DNA of 64,000 nt from Cladocopium goreaui (taxonomy: Eukaryota > Sar > Dinophyceae > Suessiales > Symbiodiniaceae), in the NCBI GenBank assembly GCA_947184155.2, contig CAMXCT020003429.1, positions 1-64,000 on the forward strand, in the 5' to 3' direction. Below the pieces are notes generated by a model that saw nothing but the letters and a program-made list of their open reading frames with translations, was not told the DNA's origin and searched no databases. This document shows, piece by piece, positions 31,701-43,877 of this stretch (position 1 is its first letter; every line of letters begins with the position of its first letter). The position numbers and the translations under genes are program-made.

Positions 31701-32408
31701 ACAACATCAACTCCCTTTTTCCGGGTGTGGTTTTTGGTCCCCGGATGGACATTTAAAGATTGGGTAAGCCGGGTAAGAGGAGGTTGTTTGTTGTTGGGTT
31801 ACCAAGTTAGGTCTTCCTCCCTCGATCTGACACAGCCTGGCACGTGGAAGTGTGTGAATTTGGTGGGAATGAAGCGCGATGAAGCGCGCACACCTAGCGG
31901 GATTGTTCCTCAATCGAGTCCGAGCAGCTTGAACAGTTTCCGCTGAACTTCTCTTTCGGTCAGCTCAGTATGCGTCAAAATCCTCCAGGGTATGCAGACT
32001 ATTCAGCTGCGGGTGTGATCTGCGCAGGTCTGTCCACGGCCACATCCTCAAACACAGGGTGAGGATGCGTTCATGCTGCTGAGCTGCAATGGAACCAACT
32101 CATGCGTGCCCATGTTCAACATGTAAAAAGGGTCAGTCGACTCAGCACATGGACTTTTCGTGTGTGTGTTCCGAACATTTGAATTTTTAGCAATGTTTTG
32201 TGGGAACCATTTCTGTAAACTACTCAATTTTGATGCCCCTGTCTGCAGGAAGGATTGCATGCTGAAGTTGGGGGTAAAGACTCGCATGGACTATAGCCTC
32301 CTGCAAAATGCATGTGATTGGTGCGAGCCGCTCCATCCCAAGCAATGCGCCGACAGCCACCTGGACAACATCCGATTTTTGTTTCAGATGGGATGTAGGA
32401 ACTTGTAA
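25752..32408 (+). CDS. exons of a dinoflagellate family with DWTVK-x-D motif (fragmentary gene)
   Basis: Three separated coding blocks on + resemble, in order, successive parts of a family I know only as an expanded, mostly unannotated dinoflagellate family: about 25752-25898 (LREELMRQHRQ then NIFRCDAW), 29697-29793 (VFLRAWNKVLEDKRFLLYDW then TVKADMD) and 32249-32408 (KLGVKTRMDYSLL then Cys-rich, ending at TAA). The DWTVKxDxD stretch resembles the DxD metal site of GT-A glycosyltransferases, so a glycosyltransferase is a guess. The expected middle part (an AVFFP-RL block and a GPIE-type block) was not found; a 320-base CA tract lies there. Either exons are missed or this is a decayed copy. 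Exon ends are approximate. Confidence 0.35.
26818..27135. repeat. CTCTT / CTCTG pyrimidine microsatellite
   Basis: About 300 bases of CTCTT, CTCTG and CTACTC repeats, all pyrimidine on the + strand. Open frames over it encode only Leu/Ser runs and are not genes. Confidence 0.95.
27418..27990. repeat. two-copy direct duplication about 430 bases apart
   Basis: TGTGCGAGCTAACATGTTGT and following bases at 27420 recur at 27850, and GGAGTGTATTTCATCAGATA at about 27515 recurs at about 27957, with point changes and a TGCCGGGTTTGAGGGG block repeated within. GT-rich and non-coding as far as I can see. Confidence 0.7.
28350..28740. repeat. TCTA / TCCA / TCGA tetranucleotide repeats
   Basis: Degenerate ATCTATCC, ATCGATCT and similar tetramers. 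The long Ser/Ile-rich open frame over it (28221-28976) is a product of the repeat. Confidence 0.9.
30341..30412. repeat. TGCAA / TGTAA pentamer tandem repeat
   Basis: Alternating GTAATGCAATGCAATG type units. Confidence 0.85.
30722..31045. repeat. CA / CGCA dinucleotide tract
   Basis: More than 300 bases of alternating purine-pyrimidine CACGCACA, interrupted by CACCC. Of Z-DNA-forming type. Overlapping Val/Cys ORFs on the - strand are artefacts. Confidence 0.95.
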
Positions 32409-34751
32409 TAACTTAACTGTTTAATGTGGTTAAAACAACAATAAACCATTCCCATCACCATAAATGGGTGGTAACCATAAACATATGGGTGGTTTATTGT
32501 TTTTTTTGTACCAACAATAATAAATTGATATAACTTGTAGCTGCAGATTTCCATCGCTGAGGAGGACATGTTGCGTTTCATCCTTTCAAGAAGGTGGAGC
32601 ATCTTGGTTGCACTGGCGCGAGCGACGCTGGCCGCACCCCGTTCTCCCCGTTGTCCCGTAACGGCCCCCGTAACGCCCGGTTGGGAGGCTGTACTCCGAA
32701 TGCCTAGCGCACGCGGACGACTGCATTGGTCCCAGTCCATGGCGGTAACGATGGGCGAAAACGAACGCGACGTGTCAAAGACATTCGCGGCCATCGCGAA
32801 GGGCGATGGTGTAGAAGTTGGGTGTTTCTCATGGTTCTCATGGAACGAAGATTCAACAGAACAACACGGTGCAAGCTGCTTGGAAACGAAAGAGAAACAC
32901 AAAAAATGTTCCTAGCAATAGTCGCATTGTACAGACGTGAGAGCACCAGAGATGCCCACAAGTGAATGTGTCTCTGGCCGTGGTTTATTGCTATGGGAAA
33001 GGCTGAAAAAGCGGAGCAACAGCTGGTCCAGCTGCCGTGCTCCGGAACTTGGGATAGTGATGGCCCCAGTGATAGGCACCCAGTGAGGGTCACCAGTTGA
33101 ATGGGGATGAATAGGGGCTCATCAATGGTTTTCTTGCTGGAGGTGTGTCATTCTGTGAGTGCCAAGTGGTACCATGTGGTACTCATCTTCAAGGTGCTGT
33201 TCTCATGTGCATTGTGTGCATTGCACAGGTACACAAGGTAGTAACTATTGAGCATGAAAAAATCTCCTTCGCAGACGCTAATGCCAGCTGATTTGGTGGG
33301 CATGACTAGAACATAATAAGATATTCATAATAGAACTAATAGGAGGATGGAGTATGGAAAGGCCTTCGGCTTTTGGACCAGCTTTATTTCAGATGGACCT
33401 GTGTAAGATTTGAACCTGTCTTGCCATGTCTTGCCCTGTCTTTCAGATCTTTCAGAAGCCAACACAGGTTTTCTTCTGATGCTTGCTTTGCTCATGGTCT
33501 GCGCAGGCTTCTTGAGTCCATCTGGCCATGGTGCTTGGATTCGTGGCTCATCCCAGGAATCCTATCTGGCTCATAAACGTAGTTAGACAGTCCCCGAAGT
33601 GGGACATGGATATCCCGTATATCAATGGGTGGTGTAACTACTCACGCCAGTTAGTTTCTTCGTGTGATCCTCCAAGTGCAACCGCAGGGTTCGCCACAGC
33701 CCTCTGGTAATTAAACCTGGCTTGCTGAAAGATTCCTCATTTATAGGTGATTGACCCAGCGGACTAAACCTGCAGTTATAGGGATTTTCCCCTTGCCATG
33801 GGAAACACGTAACCTAGACATGTACAGAATAGTTACCCAAGGACACTTGCCGCAGGAGATTCTGCATGCATTCCTTATTGGGATTAAGTGGGAAACTGCC
33901 AACACTGCCAACAGGGCTGCCAACAGTGTTCATTGGCGCCATGGCTCGACGTTTGGCGAAGGTCCCCGGATGTCCCCGGATGTCCCCGGCCTCCCAAAAA
34001 CACAGAAACACTGCAGCTGGGAGCTCTTTGGACTCCAGGCCTTGGGGTGCCTGGTACTCCTTCGATGGGAGCCTTGGAAGCCCTGGGTTGGCATGCCAGA
34101 AACTCAGCTCAATCCTCCACACCTGGATTGAAACGTGCTAGACATGGGGAATTTCTGGCATCGCTGCATTTTGGGAGGCAGCCATGTTGCAAGAACCCCA
34201 GGCTTATCTACAAGGCCGGTGTACCACCTCCAGTCTCGGTGTGTTTTATAATCCCAATGCCAAACAGAACTAGCATTTGGGGATGGTTTCGATACCAGCC
34301 ATTTATGGTGATATAATATTATTTGGGATAGTTATAGATTCTATTGATATTATAATATTCCCATTATTATAATATTATAACATCTATTATATAGATTCTA
34401 TTCTAGATGTTATATGGCTTTGGGTTTGCCACATCTGGAATTTCGCGAACCGCGAATCTGATGGCATTTTTCATGGAGTTGTGGAGACCAGTGGGACGTC
34501 TCAGGCTGGCAGATTGGCCAAAGGTTTCGGAGAGGATCGGGCCTTTTTTTTGACAGGTCAGCAAGCTTTCGGAACTTGAAGGAACTGAGAATAGGCTTGA
34601 ACTGAGTAACTGAGTAACTGGCTTGAACTATCTTCAATTCAATTTCATTTTTTTTCTGTAATTTTCTGTAGTCACATCATCAACATCCATCAGCTATCAA
34701 CTGATCATCAACTTCTTTTTTGCCTCTGAGAATCTCAAGAAGTGACCTTAG
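32409..34751. other. interval without an assignable gene
   Basis: An open + frame (32568-32915, LHWSQSMAVTMGENERDVSK region) and GC-rich open frames at 33880-34140 could be exons, but more than one frame is equally open and no family is recognised. 34319-34410 is an AT-rich inverted repeat (TAGATTCTAT...ATAGATTCTATTCTAGATGT). Confidence 0.35.
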
Positions 34752-37700
34752 GAGGTGCGAAAAGCGAAGACGCACCAAGAACAGCCGGGCGCCTGAAGAA
34801 ATGCCACTCCGGAGTAGGGTCTGACCGAAGTATGTTGTATAATGTTGTATATATTTTAAGTTATTTTTATATCAATTAACATCTATTTATATGTCAATAA
34901 CATACCATACCATACCACATATATATATAACACATACATACACACAACAATATATATATATATAGACATATAGATGTATATAATATCACCTTCTATTTCA
35001 GATGAATTTCTTATCCATGAACGTGAGATTCAATGCAGATAAATGCAAAGAAGTGGGTTGTTGGCCAGCAACGTGGCCATCAATCCTAAGAACTGGCATT
35101 TAGCATCATTTAGCGTGGTTTAATATAAGATATGGTTTAACATCAATATATTACTGTTTAACATCATCTAAACATATATCACTATTAACTGATTCAACAT
35201 CATCTAATATATGATTTCATATCTGATTCCAAGCTAGTTTGGTGTTTTAAACCTAGGTCTCTCCAATGAAAACCCAGCTTTTCCGCAGTTTCCGCCCAGG
35301 TATAAGTCCAAGAAGGGTCGGAAGAGCACGGAGGATGCGGTGAGGTTCTTCGAGGAGGACGGGGCATAGGGAAAAATAACGAACCTTCCAGGCGGGTCAT
35401 CGGCCAACTTTGGCCAACTTTGGGGGCAGTTAGTAAGCGGTTAAAAACAAACACATGAGTTCTATAATATAGTATAGTATTAGATAGTTATATATAATAT
35501 ATATATACACATGCATACACATACATATAATTATACACACATGTGTGTATATATATATATATGTATATGTATACACACACATAATATATATATATATATT
35601 CTATGTGCATGTTTAATCAGATGTACGTGTTACATCATGTTACCGGATGGGCGAATTCCCGAGACTGAGCTTGGAGGCCCGCAGCCTGCGCGAGCGCGGT
35701 GACTTGGAGAAAGTCGGAGGCCTGGTCAGTGATCATTGGAACCATTGGGCAGTGATCATAACACCATCTTTTGGGTGGACTCCTTGGATTTTTTGAGGAT
35801 TTAGTAAAGTTGAGTAGAATCCGGGAGGGAAAAACATAGCATGGCAAATAATTATCATTCTTATCGTTCATGATCATAAGTATCCCACTTAAAAGGTTTT
35901 AAAAGTATCTAAAAGATTCTCAAAGTCTCTAACTTGGAAGAAGGAGTCAAGCACAAAGAGGAGAGGTGCTGAATTTACGGAGATGGCCATGGAACTGGTC
36001 TTGAGCCAAATTGTGGGCGTAGCTATCTATGTCTTCGAGATCATTTCCCCATTTCAGCATTTGACCAATGAAAGGGCAAGACCCATTTCAGCATCAATTT
36101 CAGCATGCCAAATGGGTTTGTTTGAACATGGGAACCCCCAATTCCAATGCATTATCATTTCTTTTCTCATATTCTATAGCAGATTTATTGGTATTTCGGG
36201 TAGGGGCCCCGATTTCAGACACACACACAAGAATCACATTAAGTTGGTTCTATATATACCCCATGATATTTCCATTATACCGCCAATACATATACACACA
36301 CATAGATATATATGAATAAGTATATATCCCTGTTATACCCCCAGTGTAGCACGACAAGATATCCCAATCAAATATGCATTACTTAGCGGTGGCTTCCAAT
36401 GCTCTGGAGAGAGCTATTCCGAGGCCCTACAACCGTATCGCAAGGCGCGGATGGCGGACATTCACGACTTGCTGTGGATTGGGAAAAGATTTGGCAACTG
36501 TAAACTACAATCCACAGATGGAGGTTTCCTAAGTCATGGGGGTACCCCGAAATCATCCATTTTATGTTCCGATTTTCCATGAAAGAAACCATCCAGCTAT
36601 TGGGATCTCCCCATTTATGAAAACCCCGACAATGTGTACCGTGTAAAACCACAGCCGCGGTACAGTACAATGCAGAGATTGCAAATCAGCGCGCCTGAGC
36701 TAAGGGGTGGCCTTGGGGCCGCTACATGCAGAGTGCATATGGACATACAATTTCAATAGCCATAAATGGGTCACTGGGAAGATGATTGAAATAGACCGCT
36801 GGCCGATTGGCGGATGAATGTTGAAGCGATCAATCATTTTAGGTGTCGCAAGAAACTCTGATAAGCAATGCAACATGGTTCAGTCAGACTTTCATGGCAG
36901 GGCTACTCCTATTAAGATAGGACCCCAATCCATGCCCTGTCCAAGGCCAGTGTGGCGATTTCAAAGGCTGCGGGGAAAGGCAGTAAAGATTTCGCACGTG
37001 CCGGGGACCCAGACCCAGGGTATATCCTCCGGCTGGCCTAGCCATGGAAGCTATGGGTTACCGTCATGCTCCGTGGGTGCTATAATGTTGTATATGGGCC
37101 ATGTTACAGACATGGTGGTTGCTGTGGTGCTGCATATGGATGTCGCTCACATGGTGTTGCATCCTGGTCTTGAGGTTGCGTGCAATGCTGAATACACAGC
37201 CAAAAAAAGATGAGTTGAATAGAATATTTCCGTCCCGCCTTGGAATTTGACATGGATAATTAACAGGTTTTAAAAAAAGACCGACATTTTGGGCAATGCC
37301 TGAGAGGGTCTATCCCTGCTACTATCCAAGGAGCTTGGGGTAGGGAATTCATTGGGATGATAGCCATACCATACCATTTGTTGATGTTGAAATTCCTGGT
37401 TTATGGGCCGTAAAGGTTCCCCCGCCATGGATCACCACAGTAGCGCCCCTTGAGGTTTGCAATGACCTTGCACAAACCTATTTCGAGTTGGGTCAGCACC
37501 AGCGTGCCGCGGAGCTGTTTGAAGAGTAGCTTGGCAGCCCATTTTTGGGCCAAGTTGAACCTTATTTACTATTGAACAATGTCAACCTGGGATTGACAAA
37601 CTGGGCTGTTGATCATTGGGGAGGTAGCATTTTAGCAGCAGATGAACCCACTATTTGTGGGTAACTCGCTTAAGTAATCAACCGGGGTTTGTTCATCCAG

Positions 37701-39157
37701 AGTTGATATTTCTCCCCCTCATGCTCCCTCCCTCAAAAGCAGCAGCAAACAGCAGTTCAATATAGAAAATTCAACCACGGCCATGCCGGTAGATCCTCTT
37801 TTCACCACTTACCAAGGTCCAGACTGTCGTTTTCAGTCGCTGTGGGCGAACAACATGAAGAGTCTGGCACTGAGCACAGCTAAGTGCTGAGTTTGGCACA
37901 CACACGAGCCAAGATGTGACTGTGGGAAGTGCCAAGGTAAGTCATTGCTAGGTAGAAATATCATGTTCCCTGTGGATGGGTGTATCATGGTGTATCCATA
38001 ATTCGGTGCTCCGATTGTCCCACGCGGTCAAACCAGTTCGAACCATCCTAGCACCCAAAAACCAAAAACGCTGCTCTCCGAAGTCGCTTCCCAAGGTATG
38101 CAGGTTGCCTGCAGAATTTGGCCCGTGCCAAGTTGAAGTTGCAGCATGTGGCTGATGCAGAGGCGTGGCAGGGGTATCCCGATCGTCCCACTGGGGATGC
38201 TTCGGTGCTTCGCTCAAGCGCTGGCATTGGGATCATTGTCGGAGAAATCTACTGGAAATCGTGGCTTAAGGAATAGCGTTTTCATGTAGAAAAGTCTTTC
38301 AATTCTCCCATGGTAAATGGTTTGAAGGGTTGGGACAAGAAAGATGCGGCCTTTCTTCCCACACACTGGAAATAGCACAACAACCTGCAGGATCAGCAGT
38401 CTGCACCAAGCCCTCTGATTCTGGCCAGTTTTTTTTTTGGGGGCGAACTTGGGCCAAAAAGGAACGGCCAAGACATCCCAAGACAAGAGGCGAACCAAAA
38501 ACAGGTGCCCTGTCCATCAGTCGCCCATTGACTGTCGGACACAGCTCTTTTTTCTCTACTGCTTCGGGTAGAAGCGTTTCATCCAATCCCAGCAACTGCC
38601 AATTATTGTTGGGTCCCCCAAGAACGCTCCTGCTCCGTGCTCATGCTCTCTTCGAACACTTGCCTTTTGAATGAACCACGGACTTCACAACATGTTTTTC
38701 TTCCTAAAGTTGCTTGCAAGTTTGTTTGTAGCATTGTGCAGCTGTGGAAGTGCAAGTGGCTTCAAGTAGCGTAGCATGATGTAGCATGATATAAATGTGC
38801 GAGTGTGCTAATGAACTTCAAGCAGCGTAGCATCAAGTAACTGAGGAAGTGTCATCCGACGTTGAGCCCCACCTCACCCCACCCACACATCATGATGATG
38901 AAAATCCGCACGCCTACATGGTTGTGAGAAACCCGTGACACCAAAAACATTGAGCTTTTCAGCCCCCTCTTCTTGCATGGGGTCTATTGGTCTATTTTTC
39001 CTGTGGACAGTTGGGCTTTCTGTGGCGCATCCAACGCATCGAACATCAGGCTCTGTACAAAGAGGCCTGGTGCGACGCTAGCAGAGCATCGGAACAGAGA
39101 CTTGGCAGTGGATCAGAATGTCGTCGCGCCACGGCACGACGAAGACTTGGTGTAAGT
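34752..39157 (+). CDS. TPR-like protein gene (six or more exons)
   Basis: Exons 34752-34811, 35300-35363, 35677-35724, about 36407-36460, 37455-37525, 38096-38173 and about 39000-39157 (frame of the last uncertain). Joins 34811/35300, 35363/35677 and 37525/38096 keep phase and use GA, GC and GT donors with AG/G acceptors. The encoded pieces look like tetratricopeptide helices: AVRFFEEDGARSLRERGDLE, SYSEALQPYRKARM, LAQTYFELGQHQRAAELFEE and LQNLARAKLKLQHVADAEAW, with the small/large residue spacing of TPR A and B helices, preceded by a basic stretch (RTKNSRAPEEMPLR). TPR proteins are protein-binding scaffolds; partner unknown. A degraded family C MITE (37577-37711) lies between exons 37525 and 38096. 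Confidence 0.5.
35461..35600. repeat. TA / CACA microsatellite
   Basis: Alternating TATATA and ACACAC runs in an intron of the TPR-like gene. Confidence 0.8.
37577..37711. repeat. MITE family C, diverged copy
   Basis: Left end AATGTCAACCTGGGATT and right end ATCCAGAGTTGATATT align with the perfect copy at 54605-54740, as does the middle (GGCTGTTGATCATTGGGG). Confidence 0.6.
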
Positions 39158-39936
39158 AGACTTCAAAAAAAGTAACAAACTCAAAGGTAAACCCAAGAAA
39201 GAGGACTGGGTGTGGTTTACAATGGCCCCAAGCGCCACAAAAAAAGCGGACAGAAGCAGTGTCTTGGGCAGGCATCTCAAATCTATGCCATGGACCTGTC
39301 TGCCAACCACGTGGCTTATGTCCAAACACTCAGGTGGCTGGGCAGTTGGGCATGATTCAAAGTTACCATCCCCACAATAAGACGCTGAAACCCGCTCACC
39401 CCAAGAGTAAAGTAGTCTTCCAATTCGCCATTTGGCAGGGTCAATGCTAGTTAGAGTGTGTTGGCAACCGGAGTTTCATGGCTTGGGAGACGCGCTTTGG
39501 TGCCATCAGGAGCCTTGCTAGCCTGTACCAAAGTGTCGGGCAAGTACACATGGCTTGAGCCTGAGAACATCTGGCCAATAGGTTAGGTGGTTGGTGTTTT
39601 TTTTGGCGATGAATGAACATCTACGATCCCCCGTACAGATGAACCTTTCTCGGGGGTTGGTTGTGCACATGATTTGTCACGGTGAGGTTCAACCACTTCT
39701 GCTTGAGGTGGGGCCACTGCGCAGCATATCGCATTTTTCTGCCACTTGTGACCACTTCTGTCACAAATTCCAAACAATCCCTAGTCTTCTGCAAGAACGG
39801 GCCTTTATGGCCTTTATGACTTTCAATGGCGTTTTGACCACCAGTTACTGCAGTTGCTAGGATGAACAGCAGCTGGGCTCGACCCGGCCCGACCCGACCC
39901 CGGTCCCCGGTACCCGGTGAGCCCGCCCGGTGCGCA

Positions 39937-41600
39937 ATGCAGTGGCTGCTGTCCCTTGGGGCAGCCTCGGTGGCCTCGGTGGCGGCGCTGAAGACCGATG
40001 CGTCGATCCAAACCTCCGTGCCATGGGACCCACTGGGAACCCATTGGGAACCCATTGGGAATGGGGTGGAACATGGTGGAACTGTTTTTTTAAAATGAAG
40101 ATAGCCTGTTTATTAAGCATCCCTGGAGGTTTATGATTGGGTCATTGGGTGCAGCCACAGCCCTTTTCCAGTGGCACGTTGCTGTTGCCGCTGTGGAGGG
40201 TTCCATCCCAGGTTGGCTTCAGCGCGCCGTTGCCCCCAACCGTCTACAGAACCGGCACGGCGTTGCTGCAACAGTGGCAGGTAGAGGCGCTTGCCACCTG
40301 GCAACACCGTGGAAAGGAACATGGAAACTATCTAATCTATCACCTGTCAGGATGTTTTTGTTCAGATGTGTCAAGTGACATCCGAGTGTCATGGAAGTAG
40401 TCAATCTGTAGCCTTACTGAACCACTGGGATTATCATTGGCGCTCCAAGGCCCGAAGGGAGCAAACGGCAGTGACAGCTGTGCAGTCGCAACAAAAGGCG
40501 ATTGAGGCGATTGCAACAGAACAGAAAAACCAAAATGACCAGCAGGCGACATTCCAGTCTCAGCTCCGTCAAGTGGATTCCCGGCGGCCTACTGTAGGAT
40601 GCCACTGCGAACACACAAAAGGTGTGTTTTTGGATATTCTCTTGTAGTTCTAGCATGTTCTAGCGGTCTTTGATTTCTTGAACAGTTCCTCCAGCAGTTA
40701 TCCATAAGTTGTTTGATAGTTGTTGTGTCAAGCCAGCAGGAAAAACGTGCTCTTTGCCCATGTGTTTCCAAGGAAGTCAAGGAACGACAGTTGGAAGATT
40801 TGCTCCAGCGTCAGACTGAGGTGGGCTGGGAACCAACATGGGGCTCCATCCATTGGTGTCTCATTCAATCAGTCCCATCAATCCATGCGAATCATGGATC
40901 AAACACTTTCTGGGTTGTTTGGGTATGGGGAGGCTTCCATATTATTCCTGGATATGGATCGCAATGACCTCCCCAAGTAGTGGGACCAGTGGGACCAGTG
41001 GGACCAGTGGGACCAGTAGATAGTGGGAGGCAACCTGAATCCAAGGTTGACACATATTGATGCATATTGACACATGACCCTTGAAGGATCTTGAGGGAAA
41101 CAGCCGCTAACAGCGAGCCCGAGGAGTTGCAGGTGGCGCAAGCCGAGAAGAGAAAGGCAGAGGTGATGCTGCAGGAGGGGTTGTTTCAGACGGCTTTTTG
41201 TGGACACCCCCATAGAAAACTGGCAGGAAAAAGATATACCCTCTGGTAAACTAACATAACTATGGAAAATCACCATTTTTAATGGGAAAATCCACTATAA
41301 ATGGTCATTTTCTACGTTAAATTACCAGAGGGTAGAATGATAGTATCAATGATAGTGTCTCCAAGCATGATGGTCCGAAGTCCAAGCATGGTTGGTGTCT
41401 TTGTCTGCTAGCATGGAAGCGTGAAGGGTGTCCACAACTATCTGAGCTTTATGTAAGGCTAATTTTTGAACCCCAGTTTTTTTCAAATACCCATGCCATG
41501 ACGAGCCTTTTGGGCGTAGTCTTGTAGGGCAGCAACAGCTCATATACTGATCCCGTGACAGGAGCAATCGCAAGCTTTTCTTCGGGCAAGAAGCTTACAG
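39937..41600 (+). CDS. secreted coiled-coil protein gene (six exons seen)
   Basis: Exons 39937-40017, 40212-40280, 40450-40572, 40773-40820, 41133-41174 and 41562-41600. Every exon is a whole number of codons (27, 23, 41, 16, 14, 13), every join is phase 0, and the acceptors are AG/G; donors are GT except a possible GA after 41174. ATG 39937 opens a signal-peptide-like start (MQWLLSLGAASVASVAALKT). Then VGFSAPLPPTVYRTGTALLQ and a charged helix (QSQQKAIEAIATEQKNQNDQ, EVKERQLEDLLQRQTE, AEKRKAEVML) that should form a coiled coil. The 3' end of the gene was not found before the PLAC8 gene at 42227. A family B MITE (41237-41334) lies in the last intron. Function unknown; extracellular or vesicle-lumen location is inferred. 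Confidence 0.6.
41237..41334. repeat. MITE family B copy (intronic)
   Basis: TACCCTCTGGTAAACTAACA at the left and TACGTTAAATTACCAGAGGGTA at the right; it lies between exons 41133-41174 and 41562-41600 of the coiled-coil gene. Confidence 0.8.
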
Positions 41601-42226
41601 GTAGCAGTCAACAATGCCCTGGAATTTGGTACCTTGACAATGAATTGATCTGTGAGTTTAGGGCTTGGGATCAGCTGTTGGTTGGTGTTTGGCTTGCAGA
41701 TGAAGAGACGCCAGAATCAGCTATATATTTTTTCTGGCTTTCAGGCACTTCCAGGTCGTTTTTGTTGTTCTATGACCTTCCTCTTCCGTGAAGTTCACAC
41801 ATTTTCGCGGGGAAACAGTGAAGCCGGTCTGCTGGCTCTCCTGAAATTCCCGCCAGCTATAGAGAGACCTGAGGTAATGATATCCTCCGAGATCAACTGT
41901 TGGGTGCTGCCGTTTATTTCATCTTCATGATGATCATGGCGAAAGTTTATGGCATGGCTTTCACCTATCCCTATCCCAAGCTTCACCGTGAGCCCACGGT
42001 GAACCGTGACCACTTCACTTTTAGCCTCTTCGAATGTTGCAACTGGGATCCCTGGATCTTCAACCGCAGATTTTGAAAGACATGGTTCCTATATGTTCCT
42101 AGTTTCCCATTTTCCCATATTTTCCCCATATTTTCCAGCTTTTCGCCCAACCTGGAGCATTTGAACTTCGATACCCAGAACTTCGGGATCTAAGGGATCT
42201 TCATCTTCCAAATCTTCCAAGATCCC

Positions 42227-43176
42227 ATGGAAATTTCCGAAAAATCTCAGGATCCCGATGCTCCCTCCCGCGAAGCGATGCGCGATCGGCGCATCCCCTG
42301 CTGCTCCTGCTGCTGCGGCCCCATCCGTTGGGCCGACACTGCCAGCAGCGGCAAGACGAAGGTGGTGGCCTTCTGGCCTGCAGCCATCCTTGCAGTCGCC
42401 ATGAACGCTCTGGCAGGATGGAGAGACGAATGGTAAGACAAAATGGTTGTTGTTTTTGACGCATGTAACGATCTACGAGATGATCTACACAATTTTTAAG
42501 TTTATGAAAGTTATACTGTTATACTGTTATACTGTATAAGTATACAGGCATATCCATGCATATCCACCGATCTATTAATCAAATCCATGAATTTAGTCCT
42601 TTTTCCCGCCTTCTCTGCACACTAGTCCTGCAGGCGTCTCCTTCTTCATCACCGGCTTCATCTTCATCCTGATCGCCACCCTGCACAGGCAGCAAATCCG
42701 CAAGGTCTACGGCATGCCCCATGGCAGCTGTGGCAACTGTACGGAAGATCTCTGCACCTGGTTCTGGTGCTCTTGCTGCGCCACCATGCAGGAAGCTCGG
42801 AGATCTTGGAGCAGATTTCTGGGTGATTTTTTGGCACTTTCCCAGGGCTAAATCCACCAGAAACGGGACATCTATGGGGAACATGCGTGTTTTCTTTTTT
42901 GTTGGGGGGACCATATGCAACGAATATCAGGAAGCTATGGAGATCGAATACATCGATCCTCCCAGCAAACCATGGCAGCAGAGCATGGTGGAATCTTTAA
43001 TGCCATCTGCCTTGCAAACATCGCCTAGCTCAAGTGGAAGGCAGGAAAGGACTGCTTGTTGCTGACATCGACGCTGACCATGGCAGAAAAAAGCTGCGAG
43101 AAATGCCGAAAAGTCAGATGCCCAGACATTACCCAAGCGTTTCGACATCGTGGGGCTCGGCAGGAGCAGCGCGTGA
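42227..43176 (+). CDS. PLAC8-family Cys-rich membrane protein (four exons)
   Basis: Exons 42227-42432, 42626-42791, 42931-42987 and 43087-43176, giving about 170 residues from ATG 42227 to TGA 43174-43176. PLAC8 proteins (plant FW2.2/CNR/PCR, animal PLAC8) are small membrane proteins linked to organ size control and to metal or calcium transport. Seen here: N-terminal RRIPCCSCCCGPIRWADTAS, a hydrophobic segment (VVAFWPAAILAVAMNALAGW), a second (GVSFFITGFIFILIATL), then IRKVYGM and the signature region CGNCTEDLCTWFWCSCCATM followed by QEAMEIE, the usual Q-E-x-x-E end of the domain. Intron 1 is GT-AG; intron 2 begins GA (CAG/GAAGCT) and ends CAG/GAAGCT, with a near-identical 17-base block at both ends; intron 3 is GT-AG. 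The last exon reads into LPKRFDIVGLG before the stop. Confidence 0.75.
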
Positions 43177-43771
43177 AAACGCTGGCGGCGCAGATGGCTC
43201 GAAGCGGCTCATAGCCTCAGGTGGGCGGTGGCACTGCATTCTTTCAGACTTTGGAGATGATTGATCATACTGTGGTATGTGGTGCCTCGTTTCTGGGTCG
43301 TCGTGCCCTATAATATATATATTATATATATATATGAATATATACATTATAAATTATAAATTATATATGTATGTAATGTATCATTCCCGAACACATTTGG
43401 GCGCGAAATTGACTGGTCCGATTTGTTCAAAGTATGGCAATCCAATTAATATGCGGTAGGTAGGGCTTTCCACAAGTTCAAAGTGACACGTGGTGTCTAA
43501 AAGGACCACCCCCGATCTTATTTGGGTCTTGATGGTTTCAAGCCTGTGCGATTTCTTTCTAGTGCTTCATACCTCAGTTTACCGGTTTCAGGAGGAAATC
43601 TACCACTTGAGTCACTTGGGGTTCCCCTTGGAAGGACAATTGCTGGCCTTGTGAGGGAAGTAGGACTAGGAGCTCCTTCCTGTGAGATGTATTCCAGTGG
43701 TCCACAGCCATCCTGAATGGCATAGTATCCCAACTCCAACCGGCTGAAAAAGAGAGGTATCCTATTCACAT

Positions 43772-43877
43772 TACCCTCTGGTTATTTAACATAGCCATGG
43801 TATAGATGGCCCATTTATAGATGGTTTACCTATTAAAAATGGGATTTTCCATGGCTATGTTAAATAACCAGAGGGTA
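43772..43877. repeat. MITE family B, best copy
   Basis: Nearly perfect inverted ends of about 27 bases: TACCCTCTGGTTATTTAACA (then TAGCCATGG) and (CCATGGCTA) TGTTAAATAACCAGAGGGTA. 106 bases long, no coding capacity. Other copies: 41237, 18342, 17708, 9875. Confidence 0.85.
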
